From NCBI GenBank assembly GCA_016712445.1, contig JADJRB010000001.1:1488001-1552000 (forward strand): a stretch of 64,000 nucleotides of DNA, written 5' to 3'. The position numbers and the translations under genes were made by a program. Below the pieces are notes generated by a model. The model was not told the DNA's origin. It was given only the letters and a program-made list of their open reading frames with translations, and did not search any database. Shown one piece after another: positions 51,884 to 59,981 of this stretch. This DNA comes from Acidobacteriota bacterium. GTDB lineage: Bacteria > Pseudomonadota > Alphaproteobacteria > Caulobacterales > Hyphomonadaceae. Positions within the stretch are counted from its first letter, which is position 1. Each line of letters opens with the position of its first letter.

Positions 51884-53716
51884 ATGACGACCCCCATCGA
51901 AAAGATGCGCAATATCGCCATCATCGCCCACGTTGACCACGGCAAGACGACGCTGGTCGACGAGCTGCTGAAACAGTCCGGCACCTTCCGCCAGAACGAG
52001 AAGACGGCCGAGCGGATGATGGACTCCAACGACCTCGAGAAAGAGCGCGGCATCACCATTCTGGCCAAGACCACCTCGGTCGAATGGAACGGCTACCGTA
52101 TCAACATCGTCGACACGCCCGGCCACGCCGATTTCGGCGGCGAAGTGGAGCGGATCCTCGACATGGTGGACGGCGCCATCGTGCTCGTCGACTCCTCCGA
52201 AGGTCCGATGCCGCAGACCAAGTTCGTGGTGTCCAAGGCTCTCAAATGCGGCCTGCGTCCGATCGTGGCCGTCAACAAGATCGACAAGCCGGAGCGCCGC
52301 CCGGACGAGGTCGTCAACGAGGTGTTCGACCTCTTCGCCAACCTCGACGCCACCGACGAGCAGCTCGACTTCCCGATCCTCTACGGCTCGGCCAAGAATG
52401 GCTGGATGTCGAAGCAATATGAAACGCCGGTCAGCAACATGGACGAGCTGTTCCAGCTGGTCGTCGACCATGTGCCGGTGCCGCGCGTCGAGGAAGGACC
52501 GTTCCGCTTCCTCGCGACCACCATTTCCGCCGACCCGTTCCTTGGCCGCATCCTGACCGGCCGTGTGCTGTCGGGCTCGGTGAAACCGAACCAGTCGATC
52601 AAGGTCCTCTCGCGCGACGGCCAGCTTGTCGAGCAGGGGCGTGTCTCGAAAGTCCTCGCCTTCCGCGGCCTTGAGCGCGTTCCGGTCGACGAAGGCCAGG
52701 CCGGCGACATCGTCTCGCTGGCCGGCATGACCAAGGCAAACGTCGCCGATACGTTCTGCGATCCGTCGGTCACCGTGCCGCTCGAAGCGCGCCCGATCGA
52801 TCCGCCGACCATTTCGATGACCTTCCGCGTCAACGACTCGCCGCTCGCCGGCACCGAAGGCACGAAAGTCACCTCACGGATGATATGGGCCCGCCTGGAG
52901 AAAGAGGCGGAAGGCAACGTTGCCCTGAAAGTCGAACGCGCCACCGATGCCGAAGCCTTCACCGTCTCCGGCCGGGGCGAATTGCAGCTCGCCGTGCTGA
53001 TCGAAACCATGCGCCGCGAAGGCTACGAGCTGGGCGTGGCGCGTCCGCAAGTCGTCATGCAGACCAGCGAGTCCGGCGAGAAGCTCGAGCCGATCGAGGA
53101 AGTCATCATCGACGTCGATGACGAACACTCCGGCATCGTTGTCCAGAAAATGGCCGAGCGCAAAGCCGAAATGCTCGACATGCGCCCCTCGGGCGTCGGT
53201 CGCACGCGCCTCGTCTTCCACGCGCCGACGCGCGGCCTGATCGGCTATCAGGGCGAACTCCTGTCCGACACGCGCGGCACGGCCATCATGAACCGCATCT
53301 TCCACGAATACGCGCCCCACAAGGGCAAGATCCAGGGCCGCCATACCGGCGTCCTGATCGCCATGGAGCAGGGCGAGGCGGTCGCCTTCGCGCTGTGGAA
53401 CCTCGAAGACCGTGGGCCCATGATGATCCATCCGGGCACGAAGGTTTACGGCGGCATGATCGTCGGCGAACACAACCGCGACAACGATCTCGAAGTGAAC
53501 GTGCTCAAGGGCAAGAAGCTCACCAACATGCGCGCTTCCGGTTCGGACGAGGCGGTGCGCCTCACCACACCGCTGCAGATGACGCTCGAGAAGTCGCTCG
53601 CCTATATCGCGGATGATGAGCTGGTCGAAGTGACCCCGAAGTCGATCCGCCTGCGGAAGGTCCACCTCGATCCGAACGTGCGCAAGCGCCAGTCGAAAGC
53701 CAGCGCCGACGCCTGA
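51884..53716 (+). CDS. typA: Ribosome-associated GTPase TypA/BipA
   Basis: Translational GTPase of 610 residues assisting ribosome assembly and stress adaptation. G1 is [15 protein letters not shown], the G2/switch region has [16 protein letters not shown]3 is [20 protein letters not shown], and G4 is [14 protein letters not shown]. Domain II, an EF-G-like domain III/V, and the C-terminal TypA-specific domain ([21 protein letters not shown], here [14 protein letters not shown]) complete the family pattern. Cytosolic, ribosome-bound. Convergent with the TonB-like gene; a 9-base-pair hairpin stands between. Confidence 0.97.
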   Translation: MTTPIEKMRNIAIIAHVDHGKTTLVDELLKQSGTFRQNEKTAERMMDSNDLEKERGITILAKTTSVEWNGYRINIVDTPGHADFGGEVERILDMVDGAIVLVDSSEGPMPQTKFVVSKALKCGLRPIVAVNKIDKPERRPDEVVNEVFDLFANLDATDEQLDFPILYGSAKNGWMSKQYETPVSNMDELFQLVVDHVPVPRVEEGPFRFLATTISADPFLGRILTGRVLSGSVKPNQSIKVLSRDGQLVEQGRVSKVLAFRGLERVPVDEGQAGDIVSLAGMTKANVADTFCDPSVTVPLEARPIDPPTISMTFRVNDSPLAGTEGTKVTSRMIWARLEKEAEGNVALKVERATDAEAFTVSGRGELQLAVLIETMRREGYELGVARPQVVMQTSESGEKLEPIEEVIIDVDDEHSGIVVQKMAERKAEMLDMRPSGVGRTRLVFHAPTRGLIGYQGELLSDTRGTAIMNRIFHEYAPHKGKIQGRHTGVLIAMEQGEAVAFALWNLEDRGPMMIHPGTKVYGGMIVGEHNRDNDLEVNVLKGKKLTNMRASGSDEAVRLTTPLQMTLEKSLAYIADDELVEVTPKSIRLRKVHLDPNVRKRQSKASADA

Positions 53717-53729
53717 TCGTTTCGCTAGC

Positions 53730-53752
53730 GGCCTGCGCGACCGGCGCAGGCC
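53730..53752. terminator. Hairpin between convergent typA and TonB-like genes
   Basis: GGCCTGCGC and GCGCAGGCC are perfect 9-base arms around GACCG. There is no T-run on either side, so it may be a weak bidirectional terminator or a transcript stabiliser. A 14-base piece (53742-53755) is identical to part of the REP-like unit at 11421-11434, so this may be an eroded copy. Confidence 0.45.
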
Positions 53753-53761
53753 GGGCCGGAC

Positions 53762-54388
53762 TCACTGCATCTTGAATTCGATCGGATAGATCGCACCGCG
53801 CTGCTCGACCGCGACGCCGTTGCGGATCTTCGGCAGGAATTCGGCCTTGCTCACGGCGCGGGCGGCTTCCTTGGCGAAGAGGTCATCCGTGCACTGAGCC
53901 ACGATATTGAATGGCCGTCCACGCGTGTCGACATCGAAGATGACGTCGCAGCTTCCTGAAATGCCACGCGTCATCGCCGCCGATGGCATCACGGGCAGCG
54001 GCGCGCGCACCGGGGTGATGTCGCGTCCGGCGACAGGCGTGACAACGGCAATCGGCGGTTTGAGGTCTCCGAGAGAGAAGACTTCGGTATCGGGCGCCGT
54101 GAACTCGTAAGCCGGGGCACCGCCGGTCGTTTCAATCGTCTGCCGTTCGATGGCCGGTGGGCGCTCTATCACCGTCATTTCCGGAACAAGCTTTTCTTCA
54201 GGCACGCCGAGCGGTTCATCCACCGGCAGGACCAGGGGCGTCAGGATCCGGTCGGAAACAGGCGTCAGCACCAGCTCATCCGTCTTGATCAACTGGCTCG
54301 AGACCAGGAACAGCGCATACACAAGCGGCGCGGCGAGCAGCATCGAAAGCGACAGGCGCGGGGGCGCCTCATCCAGTGTCAGTCTCAT
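53762..54388 (-). CDS. TonB-like energy-transducing protein
   Basis: A 208-residue inner-membrane protein from the ATG at 54388 (AGGAAA six bases upstream). A single N-terminal membrane helix (SMLLAAPLVYALFLVSSQLI) is followed by a Pro/Val-rich periplasmic spacer (TPVSDRILTPLVLPVDEPLG). The C-terminal domain resembles TonB-C: LPVMPSAAMTRGISGSCDVI, FNIVAQCTDDLFAKEAARAV, FLPKIRNGVAVEQRGAIYPI. That domain closely resembles the end of the M23-like protein at 47948-48940, so the two are paralogous in this part. No exbBD genes are nearby. Confidence 0.85.
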   Translation of the reverse strand: MRLTLDEAPPRLSLSMLLAAPLVYALFLVSSQLIKTDELVLTPVSDRILTPLVLPVDEPLGVPEEKLVPEMTVIERPPAIERQTIETTGGAPAYEFTAPDTEVFSLGDLKPPIAVVTPVAGRDITPVRAPLPVMPSAAMTRGISGSCDVIFDVDTRGRPFNIVAQCTDDLFAKEAARAVSKAEFLPKIRNGVAVEQRGAIYPIEFKMQ

Positions 54389-54593
54389 TGATCGTTTCCT
54401 CCAGCCCCTCGTGGGCACGGGCCGCGTGTCTCGCGGTCCCAGCATTGACGCTACGTCAAAATTACGCAGCGTCAATCAAATTCCAACCGAGGGGCGAACC
54501 CGAAGCGAGGGGCCATCCCTGGCCGGGGATGGCCCCTCCAACGCCCATGACCGGGAGGAAACGTGGCCAGGCGTTGTTCCGGGAGGAAAGGGG

Positions 54594-54935
54594 TCAGTCG
54601 ACCGAGGCAAGCTGCGTCAGCGCAGCCTTTTCGAAGGCCGGCGCAATGAAGGTGCCGGCTTCAAGCGAGGCCGTGTGGATCTGCTTCACAGCCGCTGTGA
54701 GCAGCGACTCGGCGCAGGCTTCGTCGGTAAAGGAGATGCCAAGGCCCGGCACGCGCGATGTGCAGGCGCGTTTCGCGGCGCGGTCGAGCTCGGCGATGAG
54801 TTCAGCGGCGCCGTCATCACTGGAAACGAGTCCGGTGTCGTACTGGTGGGTCAGCGTGACCGTCTTGCCTTCAGCGAAGGCTGCAGGTGCAAGCGCGGCG
54901 ACGGCCAGAGCGGCCATTACGGTGGATTTGAACAT
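54594..54935 (-). CDS. UrcA family secreted protein
   Basis: A 113-residue secreted protein with a clear signal peptide (MFKSTVMAALAVAALAPAAF). The mature part fits the UrcA pattern: a short N-terminal beta strand, then an Ala-rich helix ending in ELDRAAKRACTSRVPG, the second cysteine in DEACAESLL (probable disulfide), and VKQIH. UrcA proteins are common in Caulobacter and Hyphomonas relatives, usually with unknown function. AAGGA site. Upstream on the same strand lies a palindrome pair at 55076-55116 that could be its control region. Confidence 0.85.
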   Translation of the reverse strand: MFKSTVMAALAVAALAPAAFAEGKTVTLTHQYDTGLVSSDDGAAELIAELDRAAKRACTSRVPGLGISFTDEACAESLLTAAVKQIHTASLEAGTFIAPAFEKAALTQLASVD

Positions 54936-55075
54936 GGGTCAGTCCTTCAGAGTTAGCGCCAGGCAAGGCCCGGCTGGAAACTCCTCCCGCAACACGAGGA
55001 CGCCTCAGATTGCCGTCTCCCGGGACAACGCCCCCCAATAGGCGCTGTGGCCATCCCGATGCGGCCGAGACTTCA

Positions 55076-55116
55076 TGTTGCAATGCAACAATTACCCCGC
55101 AGGTGCAGCAATGCAA
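55076..55116. promoter_or_regulatory. Candidate operator: palindrome TGTTGCA-A-TGCAACA plus GCAATGCAA repeat
   Basis: TGTTGCAATGCAACA (55076-55090) is a perfect 7+7 palindrome. Its core GCAATGCAA recurs at 55108-55116, 28 bases from the first. On the minus strand a TTGCAT -35-like hexamer and a TAATTG -10-like hexamer with a 16-base spacer overlap these sites. The urcA start is 141 bases downstream. Confidence 0.35.
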
Positions 55117-55207
55117 GCGCGCGTTTTTCATCCCCTGTTGAATTCGCGGCCGGCCCGCCAAACTGCCCGCCCGCTGGGCAGGGCCTGCCCGTTCCAGCAT
55201 CAACCGG

Positions 55208-55269
55208 TCGCCCTCATGAAGCCGATCCTGCGCTGGAAACCGTTGCACAAGTTTCGCCCTGCGCAACAA
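55208..55269 (-). repeat. Long dispersed repeat, copy 2
   Basis: The reverse complement aligns with 12138-12198 over about 61 bases, at roughly 50 matching positions, including the shared TTGTTGCGCA start and the CAGCGCAGG block. Both copies lie in intergenic DNA next to degenerate open frames, as expected for a decayed or noncoding repeat family. Confidence 0.6.
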
Positions 55270-55373
55270 GGCGCGCCACCTGCGCCAACAAAATGCCAAG
55301 CCGCATCAAGACCTTGGAAAAAACCTGCGTCGCGCGAATCCGGCAGGGTACCCGCCCGGGTTATGCTTCGCGG

Positions 55374-55748
55374 GTGAAATATTCCCTGCGCCACCCGCCG
55401 TCCGGCCTCACGCTCACGCATCAACTGCTCTGGCCGCTGATCTTCGCGCAGCTTGTCGCGCTGAAGCTTTGGGTGCGCCGCCACTATGGCGCCGGGGTGC
55501 CTTACTGGTTCCACGTCAGTCGCTGGGGCAGGGTCAGCCTGCGCCACATGCCGGGCGATTTCACCGCCAGCGACACGGCGCCCTGCGCCTTGCGGCCTGT
55601 CCCGGCCGTCGTCCGGCTTTTTGCGCGCTCCGTGCGCCTCGCGCTGGCAACGGCCCCGGAAGTGCGCGCGCTCGTTCCGCCTGCGCCTGCAGCCGACGCA
55701 TGGTCCGTACACGTCCTGTCCGGCGCCGTGCAGTTCGACACGTCCTAG
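55374..55748 (+). CDS. Hypothetical protein, about 124 residues
   Basis: A short protein starting at GTG 55374 (VKYSLRHPPSGLTLTHQLLW) with a hydrophobic patch (LLWPLIFAQLVALKLWVRRH). A basic and Val/Ala-rich middle follows (ALRPVPAVVRLFARSVRLAL). No family is recognised. A longer frame from 55047 crosses the dispersed repeat and is not used. The open frame, the third-position codon bias like the neighbours', and its location between a repeat and recR support a real but unassigned gene. It converges with recR. Confidence 0.55.
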   Translation: MKYSLRHPPSGLTLTHQLLWPLIFAQLVALKLWVRRHYGAGVPYWFHVSRWGRVSLRHMPGDFTASDTAPCALRPVPAVVRLFARSVRLALATAPEVRALVPPAPAADAWSVHVLSGAVQFDTS

Positions 55749-55820
55749 CTGTCCGGCAAACCCGCGAAAGGCAGCAACAAACACCGCACCGGCTTCGCCC
55801 CTGCGGCCGCCCGCGCAGGC

Positions 55821-56426
55821 CTATACGCCGCGCCGCGATCTCAACGCGGCGGCCAGCGTGCCATCATCGAGGTGATCGAGCTCCCCGCCGATCGGCACAC
55901 CGTGCGCCAGGCGCGTCACCTCGACGCCTTTGCCCTCAAGCTGGTCGGCGATGTAGTGCGCAGTCGTCTGCCCATCCACCGTCGCGTTCAGTCCAAGGAT
56001 CACCTCGCGCACACCGCCCGCCTCGATCCGGCTCACAAGGGAAGCAATGCCGAGGTCAGCCGGGCCGATCCCGTCAATCGCCGACAGTACGCCGCCAAGC
56101 ACATGATAGCGCCCCCGGTAAGCCCCGCCGCGCTCCAGCGCCCAGAGATCCGGCACGTCTTCCACCACGCAGATCAGCGTGTCGTCACGCCCCGGCATCT
56201 GGCACACCGCGCAGGGCTGCACCGTATCGTAATTCCCGCAGGTGCCGCATTTCTGGATCTTCGCCCCGGCCTCGGCCATCGCCTCGGCCAGCGGCTTCAG
56301 CAAGGTGTCGTTGCGTTTGAGCAGGTGCAGGGCCACACGCCGCGCCGAACGCGGCCCCAGACCGGGCAGCTTCGCGATCAGGTCGATCAGGCGCAGGAGT
56401 TCAGGACCGGCGGAACGTTGTGACAT
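55821..56426 (-). CDS. recR: Recombination mediator RecR
   Basis: RecFOR-pathway protein of 201 residues, loading RecA at gaps. Helix-hairpin-helix [20 protein letters not shown], then the zinc finger [16 protein letters not shown] and the Toprim domain ([40 protein letters not shown]). The C-terminal Walker-like [20 protein letters not shown] completes the pattern. In many bacteria it follows dnaX and ybaB directly; here the FrhB-like and Sel1 genes lie between. Confidence 0.96.
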   Translation of the reverse strand: MSQRSAGPELLRLIDLIAKLPGLGPRSARRVALHLLKRNDTLLKPLAEAMAEAGAKIQKCGTCGNYDTVQPCAVCQMPGRDDTLICVVEDVPDLWALERGGAYRGRYHVLGGVLSAIDGIGPADLGIASLVSRIEAGGVREVILGLNATVDGQTTAHYIADQLEGKGVEVTRLAHGVPIGGELDHLDDGTLAAALRSRRGV

Positions 56427-56471
56427 CGGCGCGCTTTATGCGCGGTTCCGCAGGGCCTGTCACCCCGCCCG

Positions 56472-57689
56472 TCACGGCTCTTTCTGCTCGTTTTCGGTGG
56501 GCGCAATGCCGTAGGGCGAAAGCAGTTTCCAGACATGGCGCGGCACCATGTTCTTGAGTTTGGCCGGAGCTTCTCGCCGCAGGTGGATCACCGTTTCGGC
56601 GGCCTTCATCTCGACGCGCGTCCGGGCAAATTCCAGACCCTTCGGACCGATGCGCGGCTGGAGGAAAGACACGAGGGGGCGCACCCAATTTGGCATCGAC
56701 CGCAGCGGAAGTCCGCCCGCGGCCCGCTCCACATTCGCGATGAACGCCGCGACATGCGGCGCTCTTCTTCCTTTCGATCCGGGCGGCGCCGTAACCAGCG
56801 AATCGCCCAGCAGGCTGACAAGTTCTTCGCCGCGTTCGTTGCGCACGATCAGCCACTGCTCGCCTTCGCCGCCCATATAGCCGACCGTCAGGTCACTGAG
56901 GGCATTCGTATAGTCCACACAGGTGCGGCAGGTGAGCGGGAAAAAGTCGCGCGGAAGCTTGGAGATGGGAAGCGACAGGAAGGGGATAAGACGCTGGCGG
57001 CCATCATCGAAGCGAAGCTCGACCCGGAAGTCGGCCCGGAACTCCAGGTATGAAATCGTTTCAGGTGCAGGATCGAGCAACTTGAGGAAGTCGTGGAAGT
57101 TCTCGGTTGTCGTATTGTCCGAACAGGGCGTGCCGATCACGTAGAGTTTTTCAAGACCGAATTCCGCTTCGAGCGCCCGAAGGGCATACACCTGGCAGGG
57201 AATGCCGATCAGCGCGATGCGTTTGAAACCTCTTGCCGCCACTTCTTCCATCAAGGCGACAAGCGGCGAATACCCCATCCGCATGCCCCGGCACTGGGAC
57301 ATGTCTTCGGCGCGGGTCACGATGACCGGCCTTGGCTTCCACCGGTCTTCCGGATCCGGCGCCACGGCAAGCACGGCGTCCACCTTGCCGGCGGACAAGA
57401 GCCGTTCGCCCAAAGTCGTGGCGATACCTGTCCACTGTGCGCCCGCCTTGGCTGGCGAAAGGCTAGCGCGGATCATCCTGCGGAAGACGCCGAAATGCGT
57501 TTCGTCCGCCTGCTGATCATCGCGGGCGCGGCCATGCAGCCGGATTTCAAATCCGGTATAGCCCGGCTGGATGAACTGGCAGGCCCGCCCGCAGGCTTTT
57601 GCATCCGCCATCCGCGATACGCCGCAATCGGTGCACAACCCGCGCGGCTCTGCGGAGCGAAGGGGAGGGGTATAGGGGGCAGTGGCCAT
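56472..57689 (-). CDS. FrhB/BciB-like flavo-iron-sulfur protein (F420 hydrogenase beta family)
   Basis: A 405-residue protein of the coenzyme F420 hydrogenase/dehydrogenase beta-subunit family. The N-terminal cluster motif is C19-x2-C22-x10-C33-x3-C37 (CTDCGVSRMADAKACGRAC). The FrhB-N/FrhB-C domains follow, with SQCRGMRMGYSPLVALMEEV, IGIPCQVYALRALE, IGTPCSDNTT and LTCRTCVDYTNALSDLTVGY. Relatives include BciB and 7-hydroxymethyl chlorophyll a reductase, which reduce tetrapyrroles with ferredoxin. No F420 or bacteriochlorophyll genes are nearby, so the substrate is unknown. It stands alone between recR and the Sel1 gene. Confidence 0.88.
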   Translation of the reverse strand: MATAPYTPPLRSAEPRGLCTDCGVSRMADAKACGRACQFIQPGYTGFEIRLHGRARDDQQADETHFGVFRRMIRASLSPAKAGAQWTGIATTLGERLLSAGKVDAVLAVAPDPEDRWKPRPVIVTRAEDMSQCRGMRMGYSPLVALMEEVAARGFKRIALIGIPCQVYALRALEAEFGLEKLYVIGTPCSDNTTTENFHDFLKLLDPAPETISYLEFRADFRVELRFDDGRQRLIPFLSLPISKLPRDFFPLTCRTCVDYTNALSDLTVGYMGGEGEQWLIVRNERGEELVSLLGDSLVTAPPGSKGRRAPHVAAFIANVERAAGGLPLRSMPNWVRPLVSFLQPRIGPKGLEFARTRVEMKAAETVIHLRREAPAKLKNMVPRHVWKLLSPYGIAPTENEQKEP

Positions 57690-57743
57690 GCGGAAACGCT
57701 ACCGGGTTGTCAGACGGCTGTCATCCGGAGACTCGGCCCGTGT

Positions 57744-59570
57744 TCAGGGCGTACCGGACAGCAGGTCCAGATGCGCCTGCGCTTCGAAGTTCTCCGGGTT
57801 GAGCTTCAGCGCGCGCACATAGAGCCGGATGGCTTCATTGATGTCGGACGGCACACCCATGCCGGCCTGGGTCAGTTGTCCCAATGTGTCACAGCCGACC
57901 GAACTGTCACTGTCGCAGGCCCGGGCAAGCAGGTCGATCGCGCGCTCCACGTCCGCATCCACGCCGCGCCCGAAGGCCATCTGGCGTCCGTAGAATCCAC
58001 ACCCGTCCGGAAGGCCGGTTTCGCACGCTTCGCGGTAATACCAGGCCGCGCGCTTCGCGTCGGCGTCCACATCGAGCCCATATTCATACATTATCCCGGG
58101 ATCGAGACACTGGAGCTGGCCGCCAAGTTCGCATCCGCGCGACAGATGGACTTCCGCCGTGTCGAGATTGCGGTTCGGTCCCTTGGTCTGGGCATAGGCG
58201 AGGCCGAGATTGTAGCAGGAAATCGGGTCGTCCCGTTCGCAGCCGCTCCGGAACAATTCGACGGCCTTCTTGCGGTCCCGCCGCGTGCCTCGGCCCTCCG
58301 AATACAGGTTCCCGAGATTGGCGCAGGCGGAATAGAACCCGCCGTCACACGCCTTCTCGTAGAGACCAACAGCCTCGATTGCAGCGCGCGGCGATTCCTG
58401 TGCGAGGTCGTAGGCCAGCGAAAAGCAACCATTGAGATCACCCAGATCGCACCCCATGCGGAAATGCTCGCGGGCGGCCGGACTGTCATGGCGAAGGTAC
58501 ACGCCTTCGTTCAGCAACCGTCCGTACTCAGAGCAACCTGTGCCTTCGCCCGAATCACACGCGGAAAGGTAGAGTTGCGCTGCCCGGTCCGGATCTTGCG
58601 GCGTGCCGAAGCCGGTTTCGAGTATCGAGCCCAGAAAGGTGCAGGCATAGGCATTGGTCGGCCGGCAGGCTTTTTCGGCAAACAGGGCAGCACGTTCCGC
58701 ATCCGCATGTTCGCCGAGGCTGTCCGAGTGCAGGATTGCCAGCTGGAGGCAGCCGCTGCTTTCACGCCGCTCGCACGCGACGGCAAACAGCTTTTCTGCC
58801 TCGGCGGCGTCTTCTTCAACGCCGTCTCCCGACAGATGCCTGAAGCCAAGGTTCACGCAGCCCAGCTGTTCGCCCAGCGCGCACGACTGGCGATACAGCG
58901 CGAGTGCCTTTTCGTTGTCCTCCGGGACGCGTTCACCGATCTCGAAAAGTGCGCCCAACCAGAAACATCCGCTGCCGTCGCCCTTGTCGCAGAGCGACTG
59001 GTAGATACCGATCGCCTCGTCGATCGAGGCGCCCGGCTCGTCACTGTCCTGATAGACCTGCGCCAGCCTGAGGCAGCCGCTCGGCTCGCCGCGGTCGCAC
59101 GCGGCCTCGAAATACGCGGTCGCCTTTTCCAGATCGATCGATGTGCCTTCGCCATACTGGTAGGCGACGCCGAGAAACACGCAGCCGCGCTGGTCGCCCG
59201 CGTCGCAGGTTTTCCGGTAGAGCGCGACGGCCTTGTCCAGGTCCTTGCTGACGCCGTCCGCCGTTTCGTATTGCAGGCCGAGATTGTTGCAGCCCCAGTT
59301 GTCGCCGAGATCGCAGGCGGCGAGATAAAGCCGTGCGAGGATTTCCCCGGACAGCACGGGGGCCGGTGTTATCTTTGGATCGGTCACGTCCGGATCGCGC
59401 GCCCGCGCATACTGGCGAAGGCTCTCGCCCCGGTCGTTGGCACCGGCGGCGGCCACCACGTCCGGGCCAAGATCGGCCAGGCGATCGGCGATGTCCTTGG
59501 GGGAGGGATCGGCGCCCGCAAGTCCGGCCAATGCCAGGAACGCCAGTCCCGCGCAAAACTGCCGCCACAT
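57744..59570 (-). CDS. Secreted Sel1-repeat protein with Hcp-like cysteine pairs
   Basis: A 608-residue exported protein with signal peptide MWRQFCAGLAFLALAGLAGA. The mature part is built of about fourteen 36-38-residue Sel1 repeats (pattern A..LY..ACD.G...GC..LG..Y..G.G...D). Almost every repeat has a cysteine pair spaced C-D-x-G-x4-C, as in the Helicobacter Hcp proteins, where each pair forms a disulfide. The protein is therefore probably an oxidised periplasmic or secreted scaffold. Possible roles include envelope assembly or protein interaction; ligands are unknown. It stands between ybaB and the FrhB-like gene. Confidence 0.9.
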   Translation of the reverse strand: MWRQFCAGLAFLALAGLAGADPSPKDIADRLADLGPDVVAAAGANDRGESLRQYARARDPDVTDPKITPAPVLSGEILARLYLAACDLGDNWGCNNLGLQYETADGVSKDLDKAVALYRKTCDAGDQRGCVFLGVAYQYGEGTSIDLEKATAYFEAACDRGEPSGCLRLAQVYQDSDEPGASIDEAIGIYQSLCDKGDGSGCFWLGALFEIGERVPEDNEKALALYRQSCALGEQLGCVNLGFRHLSGDGVEEDAAEAEKLFAVACERRESSGCLQLAILHSDSLGEHADAERAALFAEKACRPTNAYACTFLGSILETGFGTPQDPDRAAQLYLSACDSGEGTGCSEYGRLLNEGVYLRHDSPAAREHFRMGCDLGDLNGCFSLAYDLAQESPRAAIEAVGLYEKACDGGFYSACANLGNLYSEGRGTRRDRKKAVELFRSGCERDDPISCYNLGLAYAQTKGPNRNLDTAEVHLSRGCELGGQLQCLDPGIMYEYGLDVDADAKRAAWYYREACETGLPDGCGFYGRQMAFGRGVDADVERAIDLLARACDSDSSVGCDTLGQLTQAGMGVPSDINEAIRLYVRALKLNPENFEAQAHLDLLSGTP

Positions 59571-59645
59571 GTCTGCCCGCTCCGCTCCCGATCAGCCGCT
59601 CGCAGCTACGATAGGCTGCACCGGACTCAATGCAAGCGGGCCGCG

Positions 59646-59969
59646 CTAGAAGGGCAGCTTGAAGCCCGGCAACAGCCCGCCCATGCCCGAAGTCGCGGCA
59701 CGCATTGCATCATCCATCGCCTGGTCGAGGCGCCGGCGTGCATCGGAATGCGCCGCCTTGATGAGGTCTTCGACGATCTCGGGATCGTCGCCCATCAGGC
59801 TCTTGTCGATGCTGAGCGAGACAAGCTCGCCCTTGCCTCTGAGCTTGACCCGCACGAGGCCGGCCCCGGCCACGCCGTCGGCTTCGGTCGCCTCGATCTT
59901 GGCCTGAACCTCGGCCATTTTGGCCTGCATGGCCTGGGCCTGCTGCATGATCTGGGCGAGGTCTTTCAT
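59646..59969 (-). CDS. ybaB: YbaB/EbfC nucleoid-associated protein
   Basis: A 107-residue DNA-binding protein of the YbaB/EbfC family: MKDLAQIMQQAQAMQAKMAE at the beginning, GLVRVKLRGKGELVSLSIDK in the middle, then LIKAAHSDARRRLDQAMDDA. It forms dimers and binds DNA, affecting nucleoid organisation and some transcription. Immediately downstream of dnaX (12-base gap), as in most proteobacteria. The C-terminus (LPGFKLPF) is the usual one. Confidence 0.95.
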   Translation of the reverse strand: MKDLAQIMQQAQAMQAKMAEVQAKIEATEADGVAGAGLVRVKLRGKGELVSLSIDKSLMGDDPEIVEDLIKAAHSDARRRLDQAMDDAMRAATSGMGGLLPGFKLPF

Positions 59970-59981
59970 GGGCGAACTCCG

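Larger units (their letters stand above)
54936..55373. other. Gene-free region between urcA and the hypothetical gene
   Basis: 438 bases without a supported gene. It holds the TTGCATTGC-type palindrome and direct repeat at 55076-55116, probably the control region of the UrcA gene, and the second copy of the long dispersed repeat at 55208-55269. Short open frames crossing it have no ribosome site or recognisable protein and read through repeat sequence. Confidence 0.6.
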
